A stretch of DNA of 36,488 nucleotides from Chitinilyticum litopenaei DSM 21440 (GTDB lineage Bacteria > Pseudomonadota > Gammaproteobacteria > Burkholderiales > Chitinibacteraceae): the NCBI RefSeq assembly GCF_000428145.1, contig NZ_ATZJ01000042.1, forward strand, positions 1 through 36,488, in the 5' to 3' direction. The notes under the pieces were generated by a model. It searched no databases. It was given only the letters and a program-made list of their open reading frames with translations, and was not told the DNA's origin. A program made the translations under genes and the position numbers. This document shows, one piece after another, positions 25,540-33,609 of this stretch (position 1 is its first letter; each line of letters starts with the position of its first letter).

Positions 25540-27594
25540 TCAGGCCCCCACGATGCCGCCATCTTCACGCCAGATGGCCACGGTTGCGGAACGCGGACGG
25601 CCGCCAGCCGCATCGGGCCACTTGCAGAAGGCCAGCGGGTTCTTGGCCAGCAGCTGATCCATCGTCTCGCCGGCCGCCAGTGCCGGCTTGTTCGGATGAT
25701 TGCCGACTTCGCCGGGATGCTGCACATTGATGAACACGGTCTTCTGGTCCGGTGTCCAGCTGATGCCGGTGATTTCGCAACCGGACGGGCCCACCAGGAA
25801 GCGGCGGATTTCCTTGCTGTTCACATCGGCAATCAGCATCTGGTTGTTGCCCTGCCCCAGATAATCGCCGGTATTGCTGAAGTTGCCGTCGGTCTGGATC
25901 CACAGGCGGCCGGACTTGTCGAAGGCCAGGCCATCCGGGCTGTTGAAGGTATTGTCGGTCGTCACGTTCGCCGAGCCGGAGCGCAGATCCTTGCGGTCCG
26001 GGAAGGCCAGCGGGTTGCCGGCCAGCACAAACAGGTCCCACTCGAAACTGGTCGCGGTGGCATCGCCACCGGCTTCGCGCCAGCGCACGATCTGACCCCA
26101 GGAATTCTTCGGACGCGGATTGGCCTCATCGGTGGTCGAGCGGCCGCTGTTGTTGGTCATGGTGATGTACACCTCGCCGGTTTGCGGGTGTACGGTCACC
26201 CACTCCGGACGATCCATCTTGGTGGCGCCAACGGCATCGGCAGCCAGACGGGTCTTGACCAGCAATTCGCCCTGATCGGCAAAACGGGTGTCAGCGGCCA
26301 GTACCGGATTGGCCACCTTGTCGAGCAGGACCCACTCGCCGCTGCCCATCATGTCGCCGCTGACCGCACCGGCATTGAACTTGGCCACATACAGCTTGCC
26401 GCTATCGAGCAGATTGCGGTTGGCTGCCGGATTGGCCGGGTCGTACTTGCCGGTGGATACGAACTTGTAGGCGTAGTCATTGGCCTGGTCATCGCCCATG
26501 TACACGACGACATGGCCGCTCTTGGCAATCGTCACCGCCGCGTTTTCATGCTTGATGCGGCCCAGCGCGGTGCGCTTTTTCGGGGTGGATTTCGGGTCAA
26601 AGGGATCGATTTCGACAATCCAGCCGAAACGGTTCGGCTCATTCGGCGTCTTGGAAACGTCGAAACGGTTGTCCAGTTCATGCCAGCGATAGCCAAAACC
26701 AGCCTTGTCGATGCCGTAACGTTTCTGGAGCGGGTCGGCGGCAAAGGCCGGGTCGGTGGCGCCGAAGTAGCCGTTGAAGTTTTCCTCGCAGGTCAGGTAG
26801 GTGCCCCAGGGCGTGTAGCCATTACCGCAGTTGTTCAGCGTACCCAGCACGTTCACGCCAGCCGCATCGGCGGCGGTCTTCACCAGCGCATGGCCGGCCA
26901 CCGGGCCGGTAAGCTGCATCGGCGAATTGCCAGTCAGGCGGCGGTTGTACATGGAGTTGAGCACCACTTCCCACTGGCCGCCCACCTTGCGCACATGAAT
27001 CACCGAAATGCCATGCGCATTCTGCGCCTTGCGGACCTTGTCCAGCGTCCACGGCTCCAGCGGCGGCTGGCCGGCTTCCAGCTTGTACAGGTATTCGTAA
27101 TTGCAATACTCGTGATTGACCACCAGCAGGCCTTCGTCGCTCTTTTCCTTGCCGGCGGCGTCGGTCATCGCAAAGAAGGTCATGCCGTCATGGTTGTCGC
27201 CGACCTGGCGAGCCTGCTCATCGCCGGTATTGGAGCCATCGGGCTTCCAGGCCGGCGAATCGGCAAACAGCGGCGAGCCCCAGGGGGCGATGACCTGATA
27301 CTTGTATCCTTGCGGTACGACGATGCTGTCAGCGCTGGAGGTCGCCACGGCCTTGAAACCCAGCGCGCTCGGCACCGGGGTGGGCACGGGGGTGGGTACC
27401 GGAGTCGGCGTGGCGCTGCTGCCGCCATTGCCGCCGCCACAGGCGCTCAGCATGCCGCCGAGGAACATCGCGGCCGACAGACCTGCGCCGCCCTTCAGCA
27501 GGGCGCGGCGCGATACGGCGCGCTCGACGACATCGTTGAAATGCTCGTTGGCAGACGGGTTGCTCGGCAGGTCGTCCTTGTCAATAACGCTCAT
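25540..27594 (-). CDS. phoX: PhoX-family alkaline phosphatase, Tat-exported
   Basis: PhoX enzymes release phosphate from organic esters outside the cytoplasm and use iron and calcium. The 684-residue product has a twin-arginine motif SRRALLKG (R29, R30), a hydrophobic stretch, and LSAC at 49-52, which looks like a lipobox (Cys52). A Gly/Ser stretch and a (TPVP)-repeat linker (about 62-76) precede the DUF839/PhoX domain with NHEYC, NNCGNGYTPWGTYLTCEEN (shortened), HENA, DRPEWV, NSPDGLAFD and the C-terminal GEVGNHP region. The upstream double Pho box places it under PhoB. It is a single gene ending at a bidirectional terminator. Confidence 0.93.
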   Translation of the reverse strand: MSVIDKDDLPSNPSANEHFNDVVERAVSRRALLKGGAGLSAAMFLGGMLSACGGGNGGSSATPTPVPTPVPTPVPSALGFKAVATSSADSIVVPQGYKYQVIAPWGSPLFADSPAWKPDGSNTGDEQARQVGDNHDGMTFFAMTDAAGKEKSDEGLLVVNHEYCNYEYLYKLEAGQPPLEPWTLDKVRKAQNAHGISVIHVRKVGGQWEVVLNSMYNRRLTGNSPMQLTGPVAGHALVKTAADAAGVNVLGTLNNCGNGYTPWGTYLTCEENFNGYFGATDPAFAADPLQKRYGIDKAGFGYRWHELDNRFDVSKTPNEPNRFGWIVEIDPFDPKSTPKKRTALGRIKHENAAVTIAKSGHVVVYMGDDQANDYAYKFVSTGKYDPANPAANRNLLDSGKLYVAKFNAGAVSGDMMGSGEWVLLDKVANPVLAADTRFADQGELLVKTRLAADAVGATKMDRPEWVTVHPQTGEVYITMTNNSGRSTTDEANPRPKNSWGQIVRWREAGGDATATSFEWDLFVLAGNPLAFPDRKDLRSGSANVTTDNTFNSPDGLAFDKSGRLWIQTDGNFSNTGDYLGQGNNQMLIADVNSKEIRRFLVGPSGCEITGISWTPDQKTVFINVQHPGEVGNHPNKPALAAGETMDQLLAKNPLAFCKWPDAAGGRPRSATVAIWREDGGIVGA

Positions 27595-27754
27595 TCTTGA
27601 AGCTCCAGTGGATTGGTCTTGTGATTCGGGTAAGCCGAACAGGCTTTCTGCCGCGCGGACTGGCGCGCAGTACTACCGGGGCGCCGGGACGGCAAGTCGG
27701 CGGCGCACAACGGTGCTGGCCCCGTTTCAGGACGGGCGCGGGCAGAACGGGCGG

Positions 27755-27810
27755 ATTATCCGGAAGGAGCGTTACAGCTTGTTTCCAGCCAGATGTCATC
27801 TAGATGACAA
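27755..27810 (-). promoter_or_regulatory. Double Pho box and -10 element of phoX
   Basis: On the minus strand four 7-mers follow each other at exact 11-bp steps: TTGTCAT (27804-27810), ATGACAT (27793-27799), CTGGAAA (27782-27788) and CTGTAAC (27771-27777), to be compared with the PhoB half-site CTGTCAT. Ten bases after the last one comes GATAAT (27755-27760), the same distance as in E. coli phoA. No -35 box is needed at PhoB promoters. The leader to the phoX ATG would be about 150 bases. The two upstream sites also make a perfect 16-bp palindrome (27794-27809). Confidence 0.72.
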
Positions 27811-27820
27811 TGACTGCACA

Positions 27821-27852
27821 TAAAAAAACCGGGGCATTCACCCCGGTTTTTT
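27821..27852. terminator. Terminator after asd
   Basis: AAAAAACCGGGG-CATTCA-CCCCGGTTTTTT is a perfect 12-bp stem starting 22 bp past the asd stop, with a T-run on the minus strand. It also shields the phoX control region. Confidence 0.88.
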
Positions 27853-27874
27853 GTACTGCGCACGACAGTCTGGC

Positions 27875-28984
27875 TTAGTGCTTTTCGAGCAGGATGCGCA
27901 GCATGCGGCGCAGCGGCTCGGCCGCGCCCCACAGCAGCTGGTCGCCGATCACGAACGCCGACAGGTATTCCGCGCCCATGTTCAGCTTGCGCACACGGCC
28001 GACACCGATCTGCAGACCACCGGTGATGGACGCCGGGGTCAGTTCCTTGACGGTGATTTCGCGGTCGTTCGGCACCCACTTCACCCAGTCGTTGCCGGAC
28101 TTGATGATGGCTTCGATCTCGGACAGCGGCAGGTCCTTCTTCAGCTTCACGGTCAGCGCCAGCGAGTGGCAGCGCATGGCACCGATGCGCACGCACAGGC
28201 CGTCAACCGGGATGGTGGCTTGCGTGCCGAGGATCTTGTTCACTTCGGCCTGGCCCTTCCATTCTTCCTTGGACTGGCCGTTGTCGAGCTGCTTGTCGAT
28301 CCACGGGATCAGGCCGCCCGCCAGCGGTGCACCGAAGAATTCGGTCGGTACGTCTTCGCGGATGGTCTTGGCGACCTTGCGGTCGATGTCCAGAATGGCA
28401 GACGAAGGGGTCGCCAGTTCGTCGGCCACCGCGCCGTGCACCACGCCCATGCCCTTCAGCAGCTCGCGCATGTGGTTGGCGCCGCCGCCCGAAGCCGCCT
28501 GGTAGGTCATCGAAGACACCCAGTCGACCAGACCTTCACGGAACAGGCCACCCATGCCCATCAGCATGATGGAGTTGGTACAGTTGCCGCCGATGTAATT
28601 CTTGATGCCGCGCGCCAGGGCGTCGTCGATGACGTTGCGGTTCACCGGGTCGAGGATGATCACGGAGTCATCGTCCATGCGCTTGGTGGAAGCCGCGTCG
28701 ATCCAGTAGCCATTCCAGCCGGCAGCCCGCAGCTGCGGATAGATTTCGGTGGTGTAGTCACCGCCCTGGCAGGAAATGATGACGTCCATTTCTTTCAGGT
28801 CGGCAATCGACTTGGCATCTTTCAGCGTGCCGGCATCCTTGCCAAAATTCGGCGCAGCCTGACCGGCTTGCGAAGTGGTGAAAAACACCGGGTCGATGAC
28901 ATCAAAATCTTTTTCTTCCTGCATGCGTTGCATGAGGACCGAGCCCACCATGCCGCGCCAGCCGACGAGACCTACACGTTTCAT
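27875..28984 (-). CDS. asd: Aspartate-semialdehyde dehydrogenase
   Basis: Asd makes aspartate semialdehyde for lysine/diaminopimelate, threonine and methionine synthesis. The 369-residue product opens with VGLVGWRGMVGSVL (NADP loop), has the nucleophile C135 in GGNCTNS, and QAASGGGANHMREL and RIGAMRCHS further on. Length and motifs match the proteobacterial E. coli-type enzyme. AGGGAA precedes the ATG. It is a single gene here; no lysine riboswitch-like structure is evident in the upstream gap. Confidence 0.97.
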   Translation of the reverse strand: MKRVGLVGWRGMVGSVLMQRMQEEKDFDVIDPVFFTTSQAGQAAPNFGKDAGTLKDAKSIADLKEMDVIISCQGGDYTTEIYPQLRAAGWNGYWIDAASTKRMDDDSVIILDPVNRNVIDDALARGIKNYIGGNCTNSIMLMGMGGLFREGLVDWVSSMTYQAASGGGANHMRELLKGMGVVHGAVADELATPSSAILDIDRKVAKTIREDVPTEFFGAPLAGGLIPWIDKQLDNGQSKEEWKGQAEVNKILGTQATIPVDGLCVRIGAMRCHSLALTVKLKKDLPLSEIEAIIKSGNDWVKWVPNDREITVKELTPASITGGLQIGVGRVRKLNMGAEYLSAFVIGDQLLWGAAEPLRRMLRILLEKH

Positions 28985-29282
28985 TGCCGCATTCCCTATA
29001 AGGCGTTTTCAATTCCGAACCACCGATATTAGAGAAAACCCGCAGGCAATGCCAGCCTCGGAAAAAACGGTTACAGCCCATCAGGACGGCAGAGCGGACG
29101 GCAGGAAAAGGCCAGGCACGGCCATGAGGGTATACATCCAGAAGCCAATCCAGCAAATGGCTGCATCCCGATAAGCAGGCACGTATAGCAAACGCCACCA
29201 GCAATGCCGCTGTCGCAGTACTGACCGGCGGCCGCTTTTTCGCTAGGATGGCCGGCCAGACAGCAAGCAAGGAAGAGCAGCA
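28985..29282. other. Gap between asd and dtd, no gene seen
   Basis: This divergent 298-bp gap must hold the asd promoter (minus) and the dtd promoter (plus). Several short frames cross it, but none has a ribosome binding site, a recognisable domain or a good start. Confidence 0.5.
29221..29249 (+). promoter_or_regulatory. Candidate promoter of the dtd operon
   Basis: CTGACC (29221-29226) and TAGGAT (29244-29249) are 17 bases apart, about 33 bases before the dtd start; each matches 4 of 6 consensus bases. If right, it would drive the whole five-gene run through 33559. Confidence 0.4.
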
Positions 29283-29735
29283 ATGCGTGTACTGCTGCAG
29301 CGCGTAAGCACAGCACGGGTCGCGGTGGCCGGCCAGACCAGCGGCGAAATCGGCGCCGGCCTGCTGGTACTCGCCGGCATCGAAGAAGCCGACAGCGCGG
29401 CCGATCTGGCGTGGATGGCCAGCAAGGTCTGCAATCTGCGCGTGTTCGAGGACGAGGCCGGCGTGATGAACCGCTCGGTGCTCGACATCCGTGGTGACAT
29501 CCTCGCCGTTTCGCAATTCACGCTGTTCGGCAGCTACAAAAAGGGCAACCGCCCGAGCTGGGGCCGCGCCGCGCCCGCCCCCGTATCGCAACCGATGTTT
29601 GACGCCTTTGTCGCAGAACTGTCCGCCAAGCTGGGCAGGCCGGTGCCGACCGGCGTGTTCGGCGCCGAAATGCACGTTCACCTCGTCAACGACGGCCCGG
29701 TGACGCTGATGCTGGATTCGAAGGACCCGGAATGA
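29283..29735 (+). CDS. dtd: D-aminoacyl-tRNA deacylase
   Basis: Dtd removes D-amino acids wrongly attached to tRNA. The 150-residue product has MRVLLQRVSTARVAV at its start, the SQFTLFG motif and NDGPVTLMLDS near the end. AAGGAAGAG lies before the ATG. Its stop overlaps the start of the pseudokinase gene (ATGA), so this housekeeping gene heads an unusual operon. Confidence 0.96.
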   Translation: MRVLLQRVSTARVAVAGQTSGEIGAGLLVLAGIEEADSAADLAWMASKVCNLRVFEDEAGVMNRSVLDIRGDILAVSQFTLFGSYKKGNRPSWGRAAPAPVSQPMFDAFVAELSAKLGRPVPTGVFGAEMHVHLVNDGPVTLMLDSKDPE

Positions 29736-30673
29736 GCGACTTCCTCGCGCTCGTCTGCCCGCAATGCGGCGGCGCGCTGCCACAGCAGGCGGCGTGGCGG
29801 CGGGTGGCGTGCCCGTATTGCCAGGCGCTGGTCACGCGCAACCCCAAGCTGGTCGAGCGCAGCAGCTTTCAGGCGGCAATGCGCAGGCAAGCAGCAGATC
29901 ATGCACAGCTCAATCCCGAATTCACGCTTGCCGGCGCGCCCTGCCGGCTGATCGCGCCGCTGGGCTCGGGCGAAACGGCCAGCGTCTGGCTGGCCGAGCG
30001 TCTCGCTGCCTACCCCGAGCGCATCACGCTGAAAATCGCCCACGACAAAAGCTGCGCGGCGCATCTGGATGACGAATACAGCCGCCTGCAGGATCTGCAG
30101 CACATCGACGGCCCCGGCAGCGCGTATTACAGCCGCCGCGTGCCGCAGCCGGTCGCGCAAGGCGACTACCTGGGGCGGCGCGTGCTGGCCCTGCGCGTTC
30201 CGCCCGGCTACTGGGGCAGCCTGGCTGCCGTGTTGCACCGGCAGCGCGACGGCATCCGCGCCGAGCATGCGGTGTGGATCTGGCGGCGCGTGCTCGACGT
30301 GCTTGCCTATCTGCACGATAAGGGTCTGGCGCATGGCGCACTGAGCGCCGACCACTGGCTGGTGCAGCCGCGCGACCACGGCGTGATGCTGACCGGCTGG
30401 CGCCGCCTGCATCGTGCCGGCGCGGATGGCGCGGCGGGCGATCTGCGCCAGAGCGCGTGGACGATCCGCCAGCTGCTCAATCCCTCCGATGATCAACGAC
30501 CCACGCTGCGCGACACACTGCCCGAGCCGCTGGCCACGCTGCTGGAAAACACCTGCAAACACGACTGGTGCCGCACGACCAGTGCCCGCGAGCTCGACGC
30601 GATGCTGAAAAGCGCCGCGCGGCAGAGCTTCGGGCCACCGCGCTTCATTCATTTCCATCCAAGCCACTACTGA
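29732..30673 (+). CDS. Zinc-ribbon pseudokinase
   Basis: The 313-residue product has an N-terminal four-cysteine zinc ribbon (C9, C12, C27, C30; CPQCGG ... CPYC) and a protein-kinase-like domain. The glycine loop APLGSGETASVWLA (about 75-88), the ATP lysine in TLKIA (K101) and a helix-C glutamate (E115) are present. The catalytic loop reads LAHGALSADHWLV (200-211), without the HRD aspartate, and the DFG position reads LTGW (220-223), without its aspartate. So ATP binding is possible but phosphotransfer is unlikely. It starts inside the dtd stop and is followed 12 bp later by the VWA gene. I infer a sensor or scaffold role. Confidence 0.8.
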   Translation: MSDFLALVCPQCGGALPQQAAWRRVACPYCQALVTRNPKLVERSSFQAAMRRQAADHAQLNPEFTLAGAPCRLIAPLGSGETASVWLAERLAAYPERITLKIAHDKSCAAHLDDEYSRLQDLQHIDGPGSAYYSRRVPQPVAQGDYLGRRVLALRVPPGYWGSLAAVLHRQRDGIRAEHAVWIWRRVLDVLAYLHDKGLAHGALSADHWLVQPRDHGVMLTGWRRLHRAGADGAAGDLRQSAWTIRQLLNPSDDQRPTLRDTLPEPLATLLENTCKHDWCRTTSARELDAMLKSAARQSFGPPRFIHFHPSHY

Positions 30674-30685
30674 CAAGGAGTAGTC

Positions 30686-31657
30686 ATGGGTTACGGCAAT
30701 TACTCGCACGCCGCGCATTCCGCGCTGATCGCCGACCGCGCCCACCAGTCGCGCGACGAGGTGTTCTCGCAAACGCAATGCCATGCGCTGATGAACCCGC
30801 AGGGGCTGAAGGTGCGCGAGGCACGTGACAGCGTGGATCACCCCGATTCGGTGCCGATCGCCTTTGCGCTGGACGTCACCGGCTCGATGGGCCACATCCC
30901 CGACCTGCTGGCGCGGCAAGAGCTGCCGGGCTTCATGAAGCTGCTGCAGGATTTCGGCATCGCGCACCCGCAACTGCTGTTCATGGCCATCGGCGACGCG
31001 ACCAGCGACGATGCGCCGCTGCAGGTCGGCCAGTTCGAATCGACCGCCGAGCTGATGGACCAGTGGCTGACCTGGAGCTACCTCGAGGGCGGCGGCGGCG
31101 GCCAGAACCACGAAAGCTACGAGCTGGCCTTCTACATCGCCGCGCAGCACACCGACCACGATCACTGGAACAAACGCGGCAAGAAGGGCTATCTCTTCCT
31201 GACCGGCGACGAGCTGCCCTACCCCTCTGTCTCGAAGCACCAGGTCGGCAGCCTGATCGGCGACCAGCTCGACGAGGACCTGCCGATTGCCGAGGTCATC
31301 GCGGCGGCAGCCGAACGCTATCACCTGTATTTCCTGATCCCCGCGCTCAATCGCCGCGAAAATTGCGAAAAGCCGTGGCGCCAGCTGCTGGGCGACCATG
31401 TGATCTGCCTGGAAGACCCGCAGGACAGCTGCGCGGTCGCCGCCGCGCTGATTGCGCTGAACGAAGGCGTGCTCACCGGCGCAGACCAGATCGCCGGCAC
31501 ACTGGCGGCCAACGGCGTGGACGGCGAGCGTATCGGCGCGGTGATCCGCGCGGTCGAGGGCAGCACCTCGCTGTTTGCCAGCGACCCGCAGCGCGATCTC
31601 GACACGCCGGGTGCGCCGGCCAGACCGTCGTCCTGGTGGAAAAAGCTGTTTGGCTGA
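30686..31657 (+). CDS. VWA-domain protein
   Basis: The 323-residue cytoplasmic protein (no signal peptide) contains a von Willebrand A-like fold with the metal site ALDVTGSMG (D63, T65, S67) and a later acidic IGDATSDD. It also has the striking motif EGGGGGQNHESYELA and FLTGDELPYPSV, shared by a subgroup of bacterial VWA proteins. VWA domains usually hold protein partners through a metal ion. AAGGAG is placed well before the ATG. The C-terminus ends WWKKLFG and overlaps the PurA-like start by 8 bp. Confidence 0.85.
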   Translation: MGYGNYSHAAHSALIADRAHQSRDEVFSQTQCHALMNPQGLKVREARDSVDHPDSVPIAFALDVTGSMGHIPDLLARQELPGFMKLLQDFGIAHPQLLFMAIGDATSDDAPLQVGQFESTAELMDQWLTWSYLEGGGGGQNHESYELAFYIAAQHTDHDHWNKRGKKGYLFLTGDELPYPSVSKHQVGSLIGDQLDEDLPIAEVIAAAAERYHLYFLIPALNRRENCEKPWRQLLGDHVICLEDPQDSCAVAAALIALNEGVLTGADQIAGTLAANGVDGERIGAVIRAVEGSTSLFASDPQRDLDTPGAPARPSSWWKKLFG

Positions 31658-32963
31658 GCTGGGCGCAACACGGCTGCTGACGGTGTTCGGGCTGGGCTTT
31701 GGCGATTGCGGCAAGGGGCGCTTCGTCGATGCGCTGGCGGCAAGACTGGGTGGGTATACCGTCGTACGCTATAACGGTGGCGGGCAAGCGGGGCATACCG
31801 TCATGCTTGATGACGGGCGCTTTCATATTTTCGCGCAATTTGCCGCAGCGAGCTTTGAGCCCCGCGTTCACACCGTGCTCGCCGCGCCTTTCGTGCTGCA
31901 CCCTGGCGGCCTCTTGCATGAGGCCGCAGCACTGGCGGCAAAAGGCTGCCCGCCGCTGTTTGAACGCCTCTTGATCGACGCCGCCTGCCGCGTCACCACG
32001 CCGTGGCTGCAAGCCGCCGGGCGCTGGCGCGAGCAGCAACGCGGCGCGGCGGCGCACGGCAGCTGCGGCGTGGGCTTTGGCGCGACGGTGGAACTGTCGA
32101 TCACTCACCCGGACGCCGGCCTGCATTATGGCGAGCTGGTCGACTCGGCGGGCACGCTCGGGAAACTGCAGCGCCAGCGCGAGCTGCTGCACGCGGAATT
32201 CTCAGGCGACGAACGCTTTGCCACCGAACTTGCGCCACTGCTGTCCCCGGACCTGCCGCAGCGCTGGCTGCGCCAGGTGCGCGAGCTGGTCGCGCTGAGC
32301 CCGCCCGCCAGCCGCGAACGCATCGCCCGGCAGCTGCAACACGGCCGAGTGATTTTCGAGGGCGCGCAAGGCATGCTGCTGGACGAGCACTACGGCTTTC
32401 ACCCGCACACCACCTGGAGCAGCACCGGTCCGCAGGCCGCAGCCGCGGTTGCCCGCCACTACGGGTTGGATGAGCCGCACGCGCATTACGGCGCGCTGCG
32501 CAGCTACCACACCCGCCACGGCGCCGGCCCCTTCCCCACCCATGACGCCGCGCTCGACCTGCTGAGCGAACCGCACAACGCTGACGACGGCTGGCAGGGG
32601 CCATTCAGGCGGGGGCATTTCGATGCCGTGCTGCTGCGCTATGCGCTCGCCTGCGCCGGCCCCATTGACGGCCTCTTGCTCAGCCACGTCGACGCGCTTG
32701 CGCGCGCGCCAATCCAGTGGTGCGACGCCTATCGGGTCGACGGGCAGCGCCGGCAGCGATTGGCGCCCCCCACCACGCCAGACGAACAGGAAGCATTGAC
32801 CCGCTTGCTGTCTGCGGCGAAGCCCGAATACACGCAGCAGATCCGCACGCGGGACCACGTGTTGCAGCTGCTTGCCGAAGCGACCGGCTTGCCCGTGCTG
32901 GCCAGCAGCGATGGCCCTGCTCGCAGCGCGATTTGCTGGGACACCTCACAGGAGCAATCATGA
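31650..32963 (+). CDS. Divergent adenylosuccinate synthetase (PurA) paralogue
   Basis: PurA joins IMP and aspartate using GTP. This 437-residue homologue keeps the N-terminal GDCGKGR (D19 in place of the catalytic Asp13; E14 is Cys20), RYNGGGQAGHT (H49, as His41), VIFEGAQGMLLDEHYG and RHGAGPFPT. It departs at GTTGRGIGP (here GSCGVGFG) and at the aspartate-binding ATTGRPRR loop (here GWQGPFRRGHFD); TKLDVL of the GTP site reads SHVDAL. A different substrate, or loss of the normal reaction, is likely. It is not the housekeeping purA by divergence. The TTG start at 31650 (GGTGGA upstream, 8-bp overlap) is chosen since no ATG lies near; the frame opens further to 31575. Confidence 0.82.
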   Translation: MAELGATRLLTVFGLGFGDCGKGRFVDALAARLGGYTVVRYNGGGQAGHTVMLDDGRFHIFAQFAAASFEPRVHTVLAAPFVLHPGGLLHEAAALAAKGCPPLFERLLIDAACRVTTPWLQAAGRWREQQRGAAAHGSCGVGFGATVELSITHPDAGLHYGELVDSAGTLGKLQRQRELLHAEFSGDERFATELAPLLSPDLPQRWLRQVRELVALSPPASRERIARQLQHGRVIFEGAQGMLLDEHYGFHPHTTWSSTGPQAAAAVARHYGLDEPHAHYGALRSYHTRHGAGPFPTHDAALDLLSEPHNADDGWQGPFRRGHFDAVLLRYALACAGPIDGLLLSHVDALARAPIQWCDAYRVDGQRRQRLAPPTTPDEQEALTRLLSAAKPEYTQQIRTRDHVLQLLAEATGLPVLASSDGPARSAICWDTSQEQS

Positions 32964-33559
32964 AACCCGCCTTGCCGACCGTGCTGCTTTCCGTCTTGCT
33001 GGCCCCGTTTGCCCATGCCGACAAGGGCCTGCACGCGGAAATCTCCACCTTCATCCACTCACAGCAGCCCGATGGCCCCTGGCGGCTCGAGAGCCTCGTC
33101 GGTGGCGATCTGGACGGCGATGGCGATCAGGATGCGCTGCTCCTGCTGCAGAGGATTGAGAAGGTCGAGAAGGCCGACGAGGAAGGCAGCCGCCGCCTGC
33201 TGATCCTGCGCCGCAATGATGCCGGCCGGCTGGAGCTGCACAGCCACAACGACAAGGCGGTGTTTTGCCGCCAGTGCGGCGGCGTGTACGGCGACCCGCT
33301 GGCCGGCATGTCCATCGGCAGGAAAGGCTTCCGCATCGAGCATTACGGCGGCTCGGGCTGGCGCTGGAGCAACAGTTTCACCTTTGCCTTTTCGCGCCGC
33401 GACCAGGACTGGCAACTCATCGAAGTTCAGCGCGAAAGCTTTCACGCCAGCACTCCCGATGAGATCGAAGCCGTCAGGCATCGCCCACCTGGCCATTTTG
33501 GGCTGATCGCTTTTCGCGACTTCGCCCCGGACGATTACCTGGGGCGCGGCAAGCGCTGA
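32960..33559 (+). CDS. Secreted unknown protein with calcium-loop motif
   Basis: I do not recognise this 199-residue protein. It has a clear signal peptide (cut after AHA, residue 20) and an FG-GAP/EF-hand-like loop GGDLDGDGDQDALLLL (D50, D52, D54, D56, D58), the sort that binds calcium. A Cys pair (CRQC) follows, then an aromatic block with HYGGSGWRWSN and a WQLIEVQ strand. The protein is likely periplasmic. Its ATG overlaps the PurA-like stop (ATGA) with AGGAG upstream, so it belongs to the same operon, although its partners are in the cytoplasm. Confidence 0.75.
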   Translation: MKPALPTVLLSVLLAPFAHADKGLHAEISTFIHSQQPDGPWRLESLVGGDLDGDGDQDALLLLQRIEKVEKADEEGSRRLLILRRNDAGRLELHSHNDKAVFCRQCGGVYGDPLAGMSIGRKGFRIEHYGGSGWRWSNSFTFAFSRRDQDWQLIEVQRESFHASTPDEIEAVRHRPPGHFGLIAFRDFAPDDYLGRGKR

Positions 33560-33564
33560 AATGC

Positions 33565-33592
33565 AAACGGACCGGGAACACCCGGCCTGTTT
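33565..33592. terminator. Imperfect terminator between converging genes
   Basis: AAAC...CCGGG-AACA-CCCGG...GTTT forms a hairpin with a mismatched middle. It ends the five-gene plus-strand operon and the chemoreceptor gene on the minus strand. Confidence 0.55.
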
Positions 33593-33609
33593 GTGGCGTG
33601 GCGCACCAC

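Noticed and set aside
25381..27600. Long plus-strand frame (739 codons) opposite phoX
   Set aside because: Antisense to a clear PhoX gene and starts inside the tandem repeat; no domain.
29071..29316. Short Cys-rich hydrophobic frame on the minus strand upstream of dtd
   Set aside because: It overlaps the dtd start, has no ribosome binding site and no recognised family.
31650..32963. Reading the PurA-like gene as the housekeeping purA or as phage PurZ
   Set aside because: Key substrate loops differ from purA, and the catalytic Asp changed in PurZ is retained here.
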